A stretch of 64,000 nt of DNA from an uncultured Rivibacter sp. (GCA_946480925.1 CAMLLU010000011.1:47991-111990), one strand, 5' to 3'; counted from the first letter of the stretch, positions 11,271 to 20,561 are shown. Made by a program: numbers and translations. Notes: a model not told the origin generated them from the sequence alone.

Positions 11271-13099
11271 GCAACCGCCAGATCCGCAACATCGCCATCA
11301 TTGCCCACGTGGACCATGGCAAGACCACCATGGTCGACCAACTGCTGCGCCAGTCGGGCACCTTCGCCGAGCACGAGAAGGTGGTCGACACCGTGATGGA
11401 CAACAACGCCATCGAACGCGAGCGCGGCATCACCATCCTGGCCAAGAACTGCGCCGTGAGCTGGCAGGGCACGCACATCAACATCGTCGACACCCCGGGC
11501 CACGCTGACTTCGGCGGCGAGGTGGAGCGGGCGCTGTCCATGGTCGACGGCGTGGTGCTGCTGATCGACGCCCAGGAAGGCCCGATGCCGCAGACCCGCT
11601 TCGTCACCAAGAAGGCGCTGGCACTGGGCCTGAAGCCCATCGTGGTGGTCAACAAGGTGGACAAGCCGGGCGCCAATCCGCAGGCCGTGATCAACGCGGC
11701 GTTCGACCTGTTCGACAAGCTGGGCGCCAACGACGAGCAGCTCGACTTCCCGGTGGTGTATGCCTCGGGCATCAACGGCTGGTCCTCCCTCACCGAAGGC
11801 GCGCCCGGGGAGCAATGGGGACCCGACATGTCGGCCCTGTTCGATACCGTGCTGAAGCACGTGCCGGCGCACGAGGGGGACCCCGAGGCCCCGCTGCAGC
11901 TGCAGATCTCGGCGCTGGACTATTCGTCCTTCGTGGGCCGCATCGGCGTGGGCCGTATCAACGCCGGCACCATCAAGCCGGGAATGAGCGTGGTGGTGAT
12001 GGAGGGCTCCGAAGGCAAGAGCTTCAACGGCCGCATCAACCAGGTGCTGACCTTCCAGGGCCTGGATCGCATGCAGACCAACGAGGCCGGACCCGGCGAC
12101 ATCGTGCTGATCAACGGCATCGAGGAGATCGGCATCGGCGTGACGGTGACCGACCCGGCCAATCCGCAGCCGCTGCCGATGCTGCAGGTGGACGAACCCA
12201 CGCTGACGATGAACTTCTGCGTCAACACCTCGCCGCTGGCCGGCCGCGAAGGCAAGTTCGTGACCAGCCGCCAGATCTGGGACCGCCTGCAGAAGGAGCT
12301 GCAGAGCAACGTCGCGCTGCGCGTCAAGGAAACCGACGAGGACGGCATCTTCGAGGTGTCGGGCCGCGGCGAACTGCACCTCACCATCCTGCTGGAAAAC
12401 ATGCGTCGCGAAGGCTACGAGTTGGCCGTTTCCAAGCCGCGCGTGGTGTTCCACGAGGTGAACGGCGAAAAGCACGAGCCGATCGAGCTGGTGACGGCCG
12501 ACGTGGAGGAACAGCACCAGGGCGGCGTGATGCAGGCGCTGGGCGAGCGGAAGGGCGAACTCGTCAACATGGAGCCGGACGGCCGTGGCCGCGTGCGCCT
12601 GGAGTACCGCATCCCGGCACGCGGACTGATCGGCTTCTCCAATGAGTTCCTGAACCTCACGCGGGGCTCGGGCCTCATCAGCAACATCTTCGACGGCTAC
12701 GAGCCGCACAAGGGCGAGATCGGCGGCCGCAAGAACGGTGTGCTGATCTCCATGGACGACGGCGAGATCTTCACCTACGCGCTGGGTAAGCTCGACGATC
12801 GCGGTCGCATGTTCGTCAAGCCCAACGATCAGGTGTACGAGGGCATGATCGTCGGCGTGCACAGCCGCGACAACGACCTGGTGGTCAACGCCACGCGTAC
12901 CAAGCAGCTCACCAACTTCCGCGTCTCGGGCAAGGAAGACGCGATCAAGATCACTCCGCCGATCGAGCTGACGCTCGAATATGGCGTCGAGTTCATCGAG
13001 GACGACGAGCTGGTCGAGATCACGCCCAAGTCCATCCGCCTGCGCAAACGTTTCTTGAAGGAACACGAGCGCAAGCGTGCGCAGCGCGAAGCGGCTTGA
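11267..13099 (+). CDS. typA: Ribosome-associated GTPase TypA/BipA
   Basis: Translational GTPase acting in ribosome assembly and stress adaptation. The 610-residue length is normal. The GTPase domain carries [20 protein letters not shown] and NKVDK; the EF-G-like domains III and V follow, then the BipA-specific C-terminal domain (about 480-600, with [19 protein letters not shown]). It overlaps truB by 4 nt and appears to end the operon; a GC-rich terminator follows at 13172-13188. Confidence 0.96.
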   Translation: MSNRQIRNIAIIAHVDHGKTTMVDQLLRQSGTFAEHEKVVDTVMDNNAIERERGITILAKNCAVSWQGTHINIVDTPGHADFGGEVERALSMVDGVVLLIDAQEGPMPQTRFVTKKALALGLKPIVVVNKVDKPGANPQAVINAAFDLFDKLGANDEQLDFPVVYASGINGWSSLTEGAPGEQWGPDMSALFDTVLKHVPAHEGDPEAPLQLQISALDYSSFVGRIGVGRINAGTIKPGMSVVVMEGSEGKSFNGRINQVLTFQGLDRMQTNEAGPGDIVLINGIEEIGIGVTVTDPANPQPLPMLQVDEPTLTMNFCVNTSPLAGREGKFVTSRQIWDRLQKELQSNVALRVKETDEDGIFEVSGRGELHLTILLENMRREGYELAVSKPRVVFHEVNGEKHEPIELVTADVEEQHQGGVMQALGERKGELVNMEPDGRGRVRLEYRIPARGLIGFSNEFLNLTRGSGLISNIFDGYEPHKGEIGGRKNGVLISMDDGEIFTYALGKLDDRGRMFVKPNDQVYEGMIVGVHSRDNDLVVNATRTKQLTNFRVSGKEDAIKITPPIELTLEYGVEFIEDDELVEITPKSIRLRKRFLKEHERKRAQREAA

Positions 13100-13171
13100 G
13101 CGTTTGTGCCCAAGCCGTGGGGCGCTCCCCCTGAGCCCCTTCTGGAAGGGGCTCCAGTTCGAATGACGCCC

Positions 13172-13188
13172 GGGCCGCTTTGCGGCCC
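13172..13188 (+). terminator. Terminator after typA
   Basis: GGGCCGC-TTT-GCGGCCC is a perfect 7-bp stem with a 3-nt loop, followed by TCTCAATTT. It ends the operon rimP to typA. A second stem (AGCCCCTTCTGGAAGGGGCT) lies a little upstream at 13134-13153. Confidence 0.65.
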
Positions 13189-13209
13189 TCTCAATTTCCG
13201 GGTACCGCC

Positions 13210-14118
13210 GTGACGCACCGACGCGCTGTTTTCCTGATGGTCCTGGTGACGCTGATGTGGAGCATCGCAGGTGTCGTGACGCGGTATCTCGACAGCGCGC
13301 GCAGCTTCGAGGTCACGTTCTGGCGCAGCGCCTTCAACGCACTGGCGCTGGCCATCGGCCTCACGTGGATGCGTGGCCCGGCTCTATGGCGCGGTTTGCT
13401 GCGTTCGCCTTGGCCGGTTTGGGTGTCGGGGCTGTGCTGGTCGGTCATGTACACGGCCTTCATGGTCGCCATCATGCTCACCACGGTGGCCAACGTGCTG
13501 GTCACCATGTCGATCGCGCCGTTGGTGACGGCGCTGTTCGCGCGGCTGTTCCTCGGCCATCGGTTGCCAGCGCGCACCTGGCTTGCCATCGCGGTGGCTG
13601 GGGCAGGCATTGCGTGGATGTTCGGCTCGGAGGTCAGCGGCGCACAGCCCGGGGCCGTGGTCGGCACGCTCGTGGCGCTTTGCGTGCCCTTGGCGGGCGC
13701 CGTGAACTGGACGGTGCTGCAGCACATCAGCCAGGCATCGCAACAAGGCAGCACAGGCCCTCAAGACATGCTGCCGGCGGTGTTGATCGGCGCGGTGATC
13801 TCTGCGCTCGTGACTTTCCCGCTGTCGTGGCCGCTGCAAGCGTCGCTGCATGATGTAGGCCTGCTGGCGACGCTGGGCGTGGTGCAGCTGGCCATTCCCT
13901 GCCTGCTGGTGGTGACCTTGACGCGCGTGCTGCCTGCCCCCGAGATCGCCTTGCTGGCATTGCTGGAGGTGGTGTTCGGCGTGGCCTGGGCCTGGCTCGG
14001 AGCCGGCGAGGAGCCAGGAGCCACTGCCCTGAGCGGTGGTGCGCTGGTGCTGGGCGCGCTGGTGGCCAACGAACTGGTGGGCCTGCGCCGCAGCAAGGCA
14101 TACAGCCTGCAAGGCTGA
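13210..14118 (+). CDS. EamA/DMT-family metabolite exporter
   Basis: Inner-membrane drug/metabolite transporter with two EamA halves, about ten hydrophobic helices over 302 residues. The first half starts with MVLVTLMWSIAGVVTRYLDS, the second half near residue 150 with LVALCVPLAGAVNWTVLQH. The substrate cannot be predicted. I chose the GTG at 13210; the frame also opens at a TTG at 13180, but that lies inside the typA terminator. A Glu-rich loop (GAGEEPGA) before the last helix is typical of this group. Confidence 0.85.
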   Translation: MTHRRAVFLMVLVTLMWSIAGVVTRYLDSARSFEVTFWRSAFNALALAIGLTWMRGPALWRGLLRSPWPVWVSGLCWSVMYTAFMVAIMLTTVANVLVTMSIAPLVTALFARLFLGHRLPARTWLAIAVAGAGIAWMFGSEVSGAQPGAVVGTLVALCVPLAGAVNWTVLQHISQASQQGSTGPQDMLPAVLIGAVISALVTFPLSWPLQASLHDVGLLATLGVVQLAIPCLLVVTLTRVLPAPEIALLALLEVVFGVAWAWLGAGEEPGATALSGGALVLGALVANELVGLRRSKAYSLQG

Positions 14119-14157
14119 GCAGCCGGTCCGACGGCAACGATCTGGAGACGAACCGCG

Positions 14158-15288
14158 ATGTCCATCAAACCGCTGCCCGTTTTGCATTCCAGCTTGCATT
14201 CCAGCGGCCACGTGAGGGCCGAAGTGCGTGGTGCGCTCGGCGTGCTGACGCTCAACCGGGCCAATGCGCTGAACGCGCTGTCGCTGGAGATGATTCGCGA
14301 CCTCACAGGCATGCTGCTGCACTGGGCCGATGACGCGGCGGTGCATGCGGTGCTGGTGCGCGGTGCCGGCCGTGAAGGCAAGCCGCCGGCGTTCTGTGCG
14401 GGTGGCGACATCCGCTTCTTTCACCAGGCCGCGCTGGCCGGTGACCCGCGCATCGAGGACTTTTTCACCGAGGAATACCGCCTCAATCACTTGATCCACC
14501 ACTATCCCAAGCCTTACATCGCGCTGATGGACGGCGTGGTGATGGGCGGTGGCATGGGCATCAGCCAGGGCGCTGTGCTCCGGGTCGTCACCGAGCTGAG
14601 CAAGCTGGCGATGCCCGAGACGAACATCGGCTTGTTCCCGGACGTGGGTGGCGGCTTTTTCCTGTCGCGCTGCCCGGGCCATGTCGGTGAATATCTCGCG
14701 CTCACCGGCTACACGCTTGGCGCCGCCGATGCCATTGCATTGGGCTTGGCCGATGGCATGGTGCCCAGCGCCGGCCTGCCGGGTCTGGCGGAGGCGCTGG
14801 CAGACCAGCCTCACGAATCACCGCAGCAGTGGCTCGCGGCGGTGCGTGCGCGGTTCGTGGATGCCGGCGCGCCGTTGCTGGTCGAACACCGCGATGCCAT
14901 CGACCGCCACTTCGCGGCGCCGTCCCTGCCGGCCATCGTCGAGTCATTGGCTGCCGATTCCAGCCCCTGGGCCGCGCAAACGCTCGCCGCACTGCGCCAG
15001 CGTTCGCCGATGATGCTGGCGGTGACGCTGGAACAGATCCGCCGCGCACGCGGTATGACGCTGGCCGAAGACCTGCGCATGGAACGCGACCTCGTGCGTC
15101 ACTGTTTCGCGCTGCGCCCCGGCAAGGCCAGCGAAACGGTGGAAGGTATCCGTGCACTGGCTGTCGACAAGGACCACAGCCCGCGCTGGAACCCGCAACG
15201 TATCGAAGACGTTACGCCGGAACTGGTGGCCGCGTTCTTCGCCAGCCCGTGGCCGGTGTTTTCGCACCCCTTGCGCGACTTGGCGTGA
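14158..15288 (+). CDS. Enoyl-CoA hydratase/3-hydroxyisobutyryl-CoA hydrolase family protein
   Basis: Crotonase-fold enzyme of 376 residues, the length of the 3-hydroxyisobutyryl-CoA hydrolase subgroup rather than the about 260 of simple hydratases. Oxyanion-hole segments are FCAGGDIRFFHQA and DGVVMGGGMGIS; the ECH_2 signature PETNIGLFPDVGGGFF is present, as is a C-terminal region with RMERDLVRHCF and the helix ALAVDKDHSPRW. The likely role is in valine breakdown or a related CoA-thioester hydrolysis; the exact substrate is not shown. It lies 39 nt after the exporter in the same direction. Confidence 0.85.
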   Translation: MSIKPLPVLHSSLHSSGHVRAEVRGALGVLTLNRANALNALSLEMIRDLTGMLLHWADDAAVHAVLVRGAGREGKPPAFCAGGDIRFFHQAALAGDPRIEDFFTEEYRLNHLIHHYPKPYIALMDGVVMGGGMGISQGAVLRVVTELSKLAMPETNIGLFPDVGGGFFLSRCPGHVGEYLALTGYTLGAADAIALGLADGMVPSAGLPGLAEALADQPHESPQQWLAAVRARFVDAGAPLLVEHRDAIDRHFAAPSLPAIVESLAADSSPWAAQTLAALRQRSPMMLAVTLEQIRRARGMTLAEDLRMERDLVRHCFALRPGKASETVEGIRALAVDKDHSPRWNPQRIEDVTPELVAAFFASPWPVFSHPLRDLA

Positions 15289-15345
15289 GGCTCCACGCCG
15301 TTTGAAACGCGTGCTACGCTGGCCGCTCCAAGAAGGATGGCGTCC

Positions 15346-15585
15346 ATGCAAAAGCCCGCGAGATACCTGCTGCTCATCGAACAGGGCGGCTCCATGGTGG
15401 CCCGGCTCTTCGATGCCGACCGTAAACACCTGATGGACTTCGATGCCACCTCCGAGGAGGTGGTCGTGATGACGGCGGGGCTCGAGCCGTCCAAGGGGGC
15501 CGATGCCAACTTGTGGGGGCTGGCCCTGCAGGGGCACAGCGAGGCCGAGCGGGCCGCGGCACTGATCTACACACTGGACGTCTGA
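15346..15585 (+). CDS. Small uncharacterised protein (79 aa)
   Basis: I do not recognise a family. The compact, acidic sequence begins MQKPARYLLLIEQGGSMVAR and continues with a predicted beta-strand/helix mix; it has no signal peptide or membrane segment. I chose the ATG at 15346 because AGAAGGA lies 9 nt before it; the ATG at 15337 is too close to that site. It lies 57 nt after the hydrolase gene and may be cotranscribed. Confidence 0.6.
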   Translation: MQKPARYLLLIEQGGSMVARLFDADRKHLMDFDATSEEVVVMTAGLEPSKGADANLWGLALQGHSEAERAAALIYTLDV

Positions 15586-15704
15586 ACGGCAGTGCTGCCG
15601 GAATCACTGGTGTTCCTAGGGCAGCCGCTCCAAAGCGCCGGCATGGCCGCCGATAACATGCCCCGCAGCGAGACCGCTCGCAGTTGCGTGCAGCCGCTCC
15701 ACCC

Positions 15705-16529
15705 ATGAAGTCCATGCCTCGAAATCCCAGGCGTCCTGCCGAAGACGTTTCCGCACCCAAGCCCCCCCACCCGCTGCTGCTCACGCTCGAAGCCGGTCGC
15801 GCACCTTGGGAATATGCCGCGCTGCTGGCCGCGTCCCCCTGGCTACGCCGCCTGCCGGCCGGCGACGGGCACCCGGTACTCGTGTTTCCGGGCCTCGCCA
15901 CGGGAGACATCACCACGCTGCCGATGCGCAACTTCCTGCGCGACCGCGGCTACACGCCTTACCCATGGAAGCAGGGCTTCAACCTCGGCCCGCGCGAAGG
16001 CGTGCTCGAGGCGTGTGCCGAGCGGGTGCGCATGCTGGCCGAGCGCCACCGTGGCGAGAAGGTGAGCCTCATCGGCTGGAGCCTGGGTGGCGTCTATGCA
16101 CGTGAAACGGCCAAGGCACTGCCCGATCTCGTGCGCTGCGTCATCACGCTCGGCTCGCCCTTTGCCGGCCACCCGCGCGCCACACACGCCTGGCGCCTGT
16201 TCGAACTCCTGAGCGGGCAATCGGCCCACGACCCGGCGTTGCTCGAGCAAGTGCGCCAGGCACCGCCGGTGCCCACCACGTCGATCTACTCCCGCACCGA
16301 TGGGATCGTGGCCTGGCGCTGCAGCGTCAACGAAGACGCGCCGCATACTGAAAACATCGAGGTGCACGCCAGCCACCTCGGCATCGGGATGAACCCGCTG
16401 GCGCTGTACGCCATTGCCGACCGGCTCGCGCAGGACCCGCAACGCTGGCAGCGCTTCGACACGCAGGGTGCACGCCGGTGGTTCTTCCGCACCACCGGCC
16501 AGGCGCCGCTGCGGGTGACAGGCTCTTGA
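15705..16529 (+). CDS. Alpha/beta hydrolase (esterase/lipase-like)
   Basis: Predicted serine hydrolase of 274 residues. The nucleophile elbow is GWSLGG (Ser in G-x-S-x-G), within the strand-turn-helix VSLIGWSLGGVYARETAK. A plausible acid is the Asp in SRTDGIVAW and a plausible base is the His in VHASHLGIG, giving a full triad. The oxyanion region is VLVFPGLATGD. There is no clear signal peptide, although the N-terminus is Pro/Arg-rich. The start may be at 15705 or at the next ATG (15714). Substrate unknown; PGAP1/lipase-like proteins are the nearest group I can name. Confidence 0.8.
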   Translation: MKSMPRNPRRPAEDVSAPKPPHPLLLTLEAGRAPWEYAALLAASPWLRRLPAGDGHPVLVFPGLATGDITTLPMRNFLRDRGYTPYPWKQGFNLGPREGVLEACAERVRMLAERHRGEKVSLIGWSLGGVYARETAKALPDLVRCVITLGSPFAGHPRATHAWRLFELLSGQSAHDPALLEQVRQAPPVPTTSIYSRTDGIVAWRCSVNEDAPHTENIEVHASHLGIGMNPLALYAIADRLAQDPQRWQRFDTQGARRWFFRTTGQAPLRVTGS

Positions 16530-16641
16530 GGTGCGGTCCGCGCCACGAATGGACGCAGTGTTTCCTACAAGCTAGGGCTGGTAGCGGCGCCACGGCTGCC
16601 TAAACTCCAAGCCATTCCTTCGTTGAATAGGAAGGGGCGGC

Positions 16642-17652
16642 ATGGCAGGCAAGACCCCGTTGCCGGAGCAATTCCTCGCGCGGCTCAAGGGCCACCGCCT
16701 GGTGGCGTTCGCCATCGTCGCAGGCACCATCGTCATCGCGCTGGCGAGTTTCACCGATGCGGCGAAACGGCTGGCTTCTGCGTTCAGCCCGGCACGCCCG
16801 GAAGAGGCACGCGCCGAGCTCAGCCGACTCTCACTGCCATACACCACCGAAGCCTTCGTGGCGGCTGCCGAGCGCGGCGACGCCGTGGCCGTGAAGCACT
16901 TCGTCGCGGCTGGCATGCCTGTCGACGAGGTGTTGATGACGCACGAGTCCAACACTGCGTTGATCGCGGCCGCGCGCCGCGGCCGGCTCGAGGTCGTCAA
17001 GCAGTTGCTGGCAGCCAAGGCCGATCCCTACAAGCAGGTGTCATACGGAACGGCCCTCAGCGCAGCCGCAGCCGCCGGCCATCGCGACCTCATGCTCGTG
17101 CTGCTCGAGCACGAACGCAAACCCCCGGTGGAGCTCGTCGATGAGGCATTCACGAGCGCGGCCTACCTGGGCCGGCACGAGGTCATGCAGCTGCTCCACA
17201 AGCATGGCGCCCGCATCGAAAGAATCGGCCCGGAAGCCTTGATCAACGTGGCTTACTCCGGTCGCAGCGACGAAAAATCCGCGGTGGCCTGCGTGGACTG
17301 GTTGTTGACGTCAGGGGTCGATCCGGGCGGCAGCAACAATGAGCGCGGCTGGACGGCGCTGCACTACGCAGCCTACGACGGCCATGCCGCCGTCGCCGAG
17401 AAGTTGCTGAAGCACACCAACCCCAACGTGCGCGACCGTGAAGGTGCTACGCCATTGTGGTGGGCTGCCGGCGTGGGGCGGCACGAGCACGCCAAGCTGC
17501 TGCTGGACAGAGGCGCGGACCCCAACGCACGAGCCCGCAACGGCGACACGCCACTGCGGCGTGCGCAGTACAACCGTGACGAAGAGATGGTCCGCCTGCT
17601 GCTGGCCAAAGGGGCCGTGGCCGACACGCCGGCCGCCGGTGCAAAGCCCTGA
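16642..17652 (+). CDS. Membrane-anchored ankyrin-repeat protein
   Basis: One N-terminal membrane segment (about residues 15-35, LVAFAIVAGTIVIALASF) is followed by about seven ankyrin repeats (from residue 70 to 325). The clearest are WTALHYAAYDGHAAVAEKLL, ATPLWWAAGVGRHEHAKLLL and DTPLRRAQYNRDEEMVRLLL. The repeats would bind another protein, probably on one face of the inner membrane; the partner is unknown. The protein is 336 residues. It is the last intact chromosomal gene before the integrated element; a hairpin follows at 17709-17727. Confidence 0.85.
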   Translation: MAGKTPLPEQFLARLKGHRLVAFAIVAGTIVIALASFTDAAKRLASAFSPARPEEARAELSRLSLPYTTEAFVAAAERGDAVAVKHFVAAGMPVDEVLMTHESNTALIAAARRGRLEVVKQLLAAKADPYKQVSYGTALSAAAAAGHRDLMLVLLEHERKPPVELVDEAFTSAAYLGRHEVMQLLHKHGARIERIGPEALINVAYSGRSDEKSAVACVDWLLTSGVDPGGSNNERGWTALHYAAYDGHAAVAEKLLKHTNPNVRDREGATPLWWAAGVGRHEHAKLLLDRGADPNARARNGDTPLRRAQYNRDEEMVRLLLAKGAVADTPAAGAKP

Positions 17653-17669
17653 CAGGGCGACGGCTACCG

Positions 17670-18188
17670 CTACCGCGCGGCGTGCAGGCCTGGGCGACAA
17701 TTCGCGTGCGGCGGGCTCCTCCCGCCGTTGTCGTTGCTGCTTCCCGAGTGCCATGCCCGTTCCTGCGAACCCCTGGCGGCTGTCCGTCGCGCCGATGATG
17801 GATCGTTGCGAAGAGGCTGCATCTGCGCGGGTTGCGGCGGGTTCGTGTGCACTGCGTGTGCAATCCAACCGCCAACAACTTGCGCAAGTGCGTCGAGCGC
17901 AGGCTGTGCCTCAGCTGCAGCTGCAGCTGCAGCTGCAGGCTGGCGATAGAGGACTTCGGGCCGGCGTCCGGTGGCACGCTCACCACATCGCACCAACTCA
18001 CCGGACCGCTCCATCGTTTGGATGGCCCACCTTGCGATTCTCAGCCCGACGCATGCGTGGGCAGCAAGCTCTTTGCAGGTCCATACGGCCCGGCCGTCCT
18101 GAGTGAGCCTCGCCGCTGCCACGCGCAGGGCCTGTCGAGCCTCACCTTGCGGCCGGCCTACCCGCGAGGTCAATTCGCCGCCTGACAC
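17670..18188 (-). CDS. Element-encoded winged-helix-like protein, C-terminus read from host DNA
   Basis: Open frame of 172 residues from a possible GTG at 18188; the frame is open to 18254, so the start is uncertain. A basic region (about 10-85) looks like a winged helix DNA-binding domain: WTCKELAAHACVGLRIARWA then GELVRCGERATGRRPEVLY. An eight-Ala run follows, coded by a GCAGCT tandem tract (17910-17940), and then a low-complexity tail. The last 40 or so codons lie beyond attL in chromosomal DNA, antisense to the dusA remnant, so the present C-terminus is a product of integration. It overlaps the 93-residue gene upstream. Existence as a gene is moderately likely only. Confidence 0.45.
   Translation of the reverse strand: MSGGELTSRVGRPQGEARQALRVAAARLTQDGRAVWTCKELAAHACVGLRIARWAIQTMERSGELVRCGERATGRRPEVLYRQPAAAAAAAAEAQPALDALAQVVGGWIAHAVHTNPPQPAQMQPLRNDPSSARRTAARGSQERAWHSGSSNDNGGRSPPHANCRPGLHAAR
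17709..17727 (+). terminator. Hairpin between the ankyrin gene and the old dusA start
   Basis: CGGCGGG-CTCCT-CCCGCCG is a perfect 7-bp stem followed by TTGTCGTTGCTGCTT. It follows the ankyrin gene by 57 nt. The U-tract is interrupted, so termination is plausible but not certain. Confidence 0.5.
17753..17802 (+). pseudogene. dusA: Displaced original 5' end of dusA at attL
   Basis: The frame reads MPVPANPWRLSVAPMMD, the expected N-terminus of tRNA-dihydrouridine synthase A, then leaves the family after the integration core. The intact rest of the gene (PWRLSVAPMMDWTDRH...) lies 9.4 kb away at attR. From the core onward the frame runs through element DNA to a stop at 18106, so any product from the old dusA start would be a 117-residue chimera with a non-functional tail. 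Confidence 0.85.
17789..17802 (+). other. attL core in the dusA remnant
   Basis: The 14-nt sequence GCGCCGATGATGGA is identical to 27144-27157. It codes for the conserved DusA residues APMMD. Sequence left of it is chromosomal dusA and sequence right of it is element DNA. Confidence 0.85.
17843..17863. repeat. Candidate integrase arm sites near attL
   Basis: TCGTGTGCAC (17843-17852) and GCGTGTGCAA (17854-17863) lie 40 nt inside the attL core. The first equals 27046-27055 at the other end; related copies cluster near attR. Short repeated motifs flanking the core on the element side are the usual arm-binding arrangement of tyrosine recombinases. Confidence 0.5.
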
Positions 18189-18423
18189 GATGGAAGAAGT
18201 TGCGGGTGACCAGTCCGGCATTGAGTTTCCACTCGTCGACAGAGTAGCCCTCACACGGCCAAGCCATCATCAGGCTTTCTATCTCAGCAGCGACGATCCG
18301 TAGCTCGTGCGGATCACGCGCGCGGAATTCATTCGCAAACACGAGCTCGAGCAGAAACGCCTGCAGATTCATGCGGGCTGCAGTTTCGCAGTCCACCGGG
18401 TGCGATTGAGCTTCGTCCATCAT
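18142..18423 (-). CDS. Unknown protein of the element (93 aa)
   Basis: No family recognised. The ATG at 18423 overlaps the stop of the tape-measure gene (ATGA), so it is probably translationally coupled and part of the late-type operon. The sequence is mostly helical, with an acidic start (MMDEAQSHPVDCET), the segment LQAFLLELVFANEF, and a basic end (RRRIDLAGRPAAR). There is no membrane segment. Genes after a tape measure in phages often code for tail-tip or assembly proteins, but nothing in the sequence shows this. Confidence 0.6.
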   Translation of the reverse strand: MMDEAQSHPVDCETAARMNLQAFLLELVFANEFRARDPHELRIVAAEIESLMMAWPCEGYSVDEWKLNAGLVTRNFFHRVRRRIDLAGRPAAR

Positions 18424-20477
18424 CCGTTCCTCACGAGCGCGCGCTGCGCGCCGATCATCGCTTGTGCAGCGATCTGGTTTTGAGTACGACGATCAGCCGG
18501 GGCCTGCAGCACGAAGGTGGGCGAGTAGTTCACCGTCTGGCCCTTGGCCATCGCCGAAACTGCAGAAGCCGGGAAGATCGTGCCGGCGGTGCGCGGCCTG
18601 AAGTACTCGCTTCCGTTCTCGCCGACTAGGTAGCCGGCACCCGGCATCACGTCGCCACCAACAGCGCGGCTGCCGCCGAAGAAGTTGCCGATCCAGCTGG
18701 CGGCAGCCTCCCACCAGGGCGAGGCACCACCGGAGGAACCGCCGCCGCGGTCCATGCGTGCAAAGTCACCCGTGGTGCCGCCCTGCGGCGCGCTGCTGCC
18801 GAACAGCCAGTCGGCCAGGCCGCCAGCCCAGCCGCCGACCTGGCCGGTCTTGTCGTAGTTGCCGAACATCTTTTCGGCCAGGCGGCCCGCCAGGGCGTCG
18901 GCCACCATGCGGTCGAGCACGGCCTTGAAGCGGTCGCCGATGTTGTCGAAGTTGCCCTGCATGGCATCGAACAACGTGTCGCCTAGCGTGCTCTGGATGT
19001 TGCGGGCGGCCTGCTTGGCGAACTCGCCCATTTCGTTGAGGGCCTTCTCGCCCGAGCTGGCGGTGGCGGTGAATTCGTCCTGCGCCTTGGCGACCGCGCG
19101 CACGTAGGTGTCCCAGTCGACGGCGCCCTTGTTGAGCAGGTCGTTCAGGTGCGCGAGCTCGGTGTTGAGCTTTTCGAGCGGCGTCCGGGTGGCTTCGAAG
19201 ACGGCGCGGCCCTGACGCTCGAGCTCGTCCTGCTCGGCCTTCAGGTCCTTGAGCTGCTCCGCTTCGGCCTGCAGCTGCGACTCGAGCCGCTTGCGTGCAT
19301 CGATCTCGGCCGCGACGGCCAACAGTTGCTGTTCGAGCTGCGGGGTCAGGCCCGCGATCGACTTGCGGCGGATGTCGGCCAGCACCTGCTCAGTGACCGT
19401 TAGCTCCTTCACCCGGTCGAGCTGGTTCTGCAGTGTTTCGAGGTAGCGCTCGGCCTCGGAGGCTGTCGCCTTGCTGTCTGGTTTGTCCGGCGCGCCACTG
19501 AAGTTCAGCGGCAGCGCTGGGTTGACCATGCCGCGGCCTGCACCAGCACCCTCCGTCAACCGGTAGTAGTTCTTCAGCGCCGTCTGCAGCTTGCCCTCGA
19601 CCTGCTTGATCTGTGCGTCGAGCTGCTCCTCGCTGCCGAAACCCAGAAACTCGAACAGACCGAAGCCCTCCGCCTTCCGGCGCTGCAGTTCGGCAAGTTC
19701 GCCGCGGATGCCGAAGATCTCGTTCTTCAGCGTGAAGTCAGTCTTCGGGCCGCCGAACAGTTCCTTGATCTTTCCAGCGTACTCAGTGAGCGTCGGGAGG
19801 ACGGTCACCGCTACGACCCGAGCCATGTCCTGAAACTCGCTTTTCAAGTGCGCGAGGCTCTTGGCGTGCTTGTCCGCATCGTCGATCTGCTGCTGCGTCA
19901 GCTGGGAATTCTTGGCACCCACCTCGGCGAGATCCTTGAGGAAGGGAATCAGGTCGGCGCCGGCCTTGCCGAACAGCGCGACCGCGATCGCCGTTTTGCC
20001 CGCCCCGTCTTCGAACTTGGCCATCTCCTGCGCCACGCGCTCGATCTGTGTGGTCGGGTTGAGGCGCTTGAACTCCTCGAGCGGGATGTTGATGGCGGCC
20101 AGCGCCTTCGCGACCGCATCGGATTCATCGTCAGTCTTCGACAGCGAGGCCGTGAGGCGCACCGATGCCGCCGCCACGTTGTCGAGCGATGTCTCGCTGA
20201 TGTCGGCTGCACGCTGCAGGCCGGCCACATTGACGGCGGTGTCGCCGATCTTGTCGGCTAGGTCTTGCAGGTCGGCGACGCTGGTGACCAAGTTTTCGAA
20301 CGCCACGAAAGTGCCCGCCACCGCCGTGCCGATGACGGCGAAGTTCGTGGCGATACCACGGGCCGCGTCGACAGCTTCCTTGCGGAACGCCTTCAGCCGC
20401 TTCGCCGCCCGGTCGGTGTCGGTGATGAAGCTGCCCGTCTTCATCAATAGGTCGATGACGATGCTGCCTGCTGCCAT
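18420..20477 (-). CDS. Phage tail tape-measure protein
   Basis: Sets tail length and helps DNA ejection in siphophages. The 685-residue product starts at the ATG at 20477, preceded by GGGAG at a good distance; the frame is open 13 codons further. The N-terminus (VIDLLMKTGSFITDTDRAAK) and the helical region with FAVIGTAVAGTFVAF are typical of the lambda-like tape-measure group. A long helical and Gln/Glu-rich section (about 330-480) and a Gly-rich tail with a Trp-rich segment (about 560-640) follow. The encoded tail would be only about 100 nm by the usual rule of 0.15 nm per residue. No tail tube or chaperone gene is nearby. Confidence 0.85.
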   Translation of the reverse strand: MAAGSIVIDLLMKTGSFITDTDRAAKRLKAFRKEAVDAARGIATNFAVIGTAVAGTFVAFENLVTSVADLQDLADKIGDTAVNVAGLQRAADISETSLDNVAAASVRLTASLSKTDDESDAVAKALAAINIPLEEFKRLNPTTQIERVAQEMAKFEDGAGKTAIAVALFGKAGADLIPFLKDLAEVGAKNSQLTQQQIDDADKHAKSLAHLKSEFQDMARVVAVTVLPTLTEYAGKIKELFGGPKTDFTLKNEIFGIRGELAELQRRKAEGFGLFEFLGFGSEEQLDAQIKQVEGKLQTALKNYYRLTEGAGAGRGMVNPALPLNFSGAPDKPDSKATASEAERYLETLQNQLDRVKELTVTEQVLADIRRKSIAGLTPQLEQQLLAVAAEIDARKRLESQLQAEAEQLKDLKAEQDELERQGRAVFEATRTPLEKLNTELAHLNDLLNKGAVDWDTYVRAVAKAQDEFTATASSGEKALNEMGEFAKQAARNIQSTLGDTLFDAMQGNFDNIGDRFKAVLDRMVADALAGRLAEKMFGNYDKTGQVGGWAGGLADWLFGSSAPQGGTTGDFARMDRGGGSSGGASPWWEAAASWIGNFFGGSRAVGGDVMPGAGYLVGENGSEYFRPRTAGTIFPASAVSAMAKGQTVNYSPTFVLQAPADRRTQNQIAAQAMIGAQRALVRNG

Positions 20478-20521
20478 GCCCTGTGCTCCCGGAAATTTGC
20501 GCCGCTTTGCCTGCATCTCAG

Positions 20522-20561
20522 GTCCGTGCAGACGCCTGCACGGACCCCCTCACAGCAGGGG
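20522..20561. repeat. Double hairpin between capsid and tape-measure genes
   Basis: GTCCGTGCAG-ACGC-CTGCACGGAC (20522-20545) is a perfect 10-bp stem, and CCCCT-CACAGC-AGGGG (about 20546-20561) follows it. The pair lies in the 84-nt gap after the capsid stop codon. There is no U-tract, so this may be an mRNA-processing or attenuating structure. The core GTGCAGACGCCTG recurs at 25418-25430, and AGACGCCTGCAC in inverse orientation at 22014-22025. Confidence 0.5.

Noticed and set aside
11138..13066. 642-codon open frame antisense to typA
   Set aside because: No recognisable motif, and the opposite strand is an unbroken, fully conserved TypA.
13180..13209. TTG start for the first EamA exporter
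   Set aside because: The TTG lies inside the typA terminator stem; the GTG at 13210 gives a typical N-terminus directly before the first membrane helix.
17910..17940. GCAGCT tandem tract as a functional repeat
   Set aside because: It codes for a plain Ala run in the minus-strand frame and looks like simple slippage; no pairing partner or motif role is seen.
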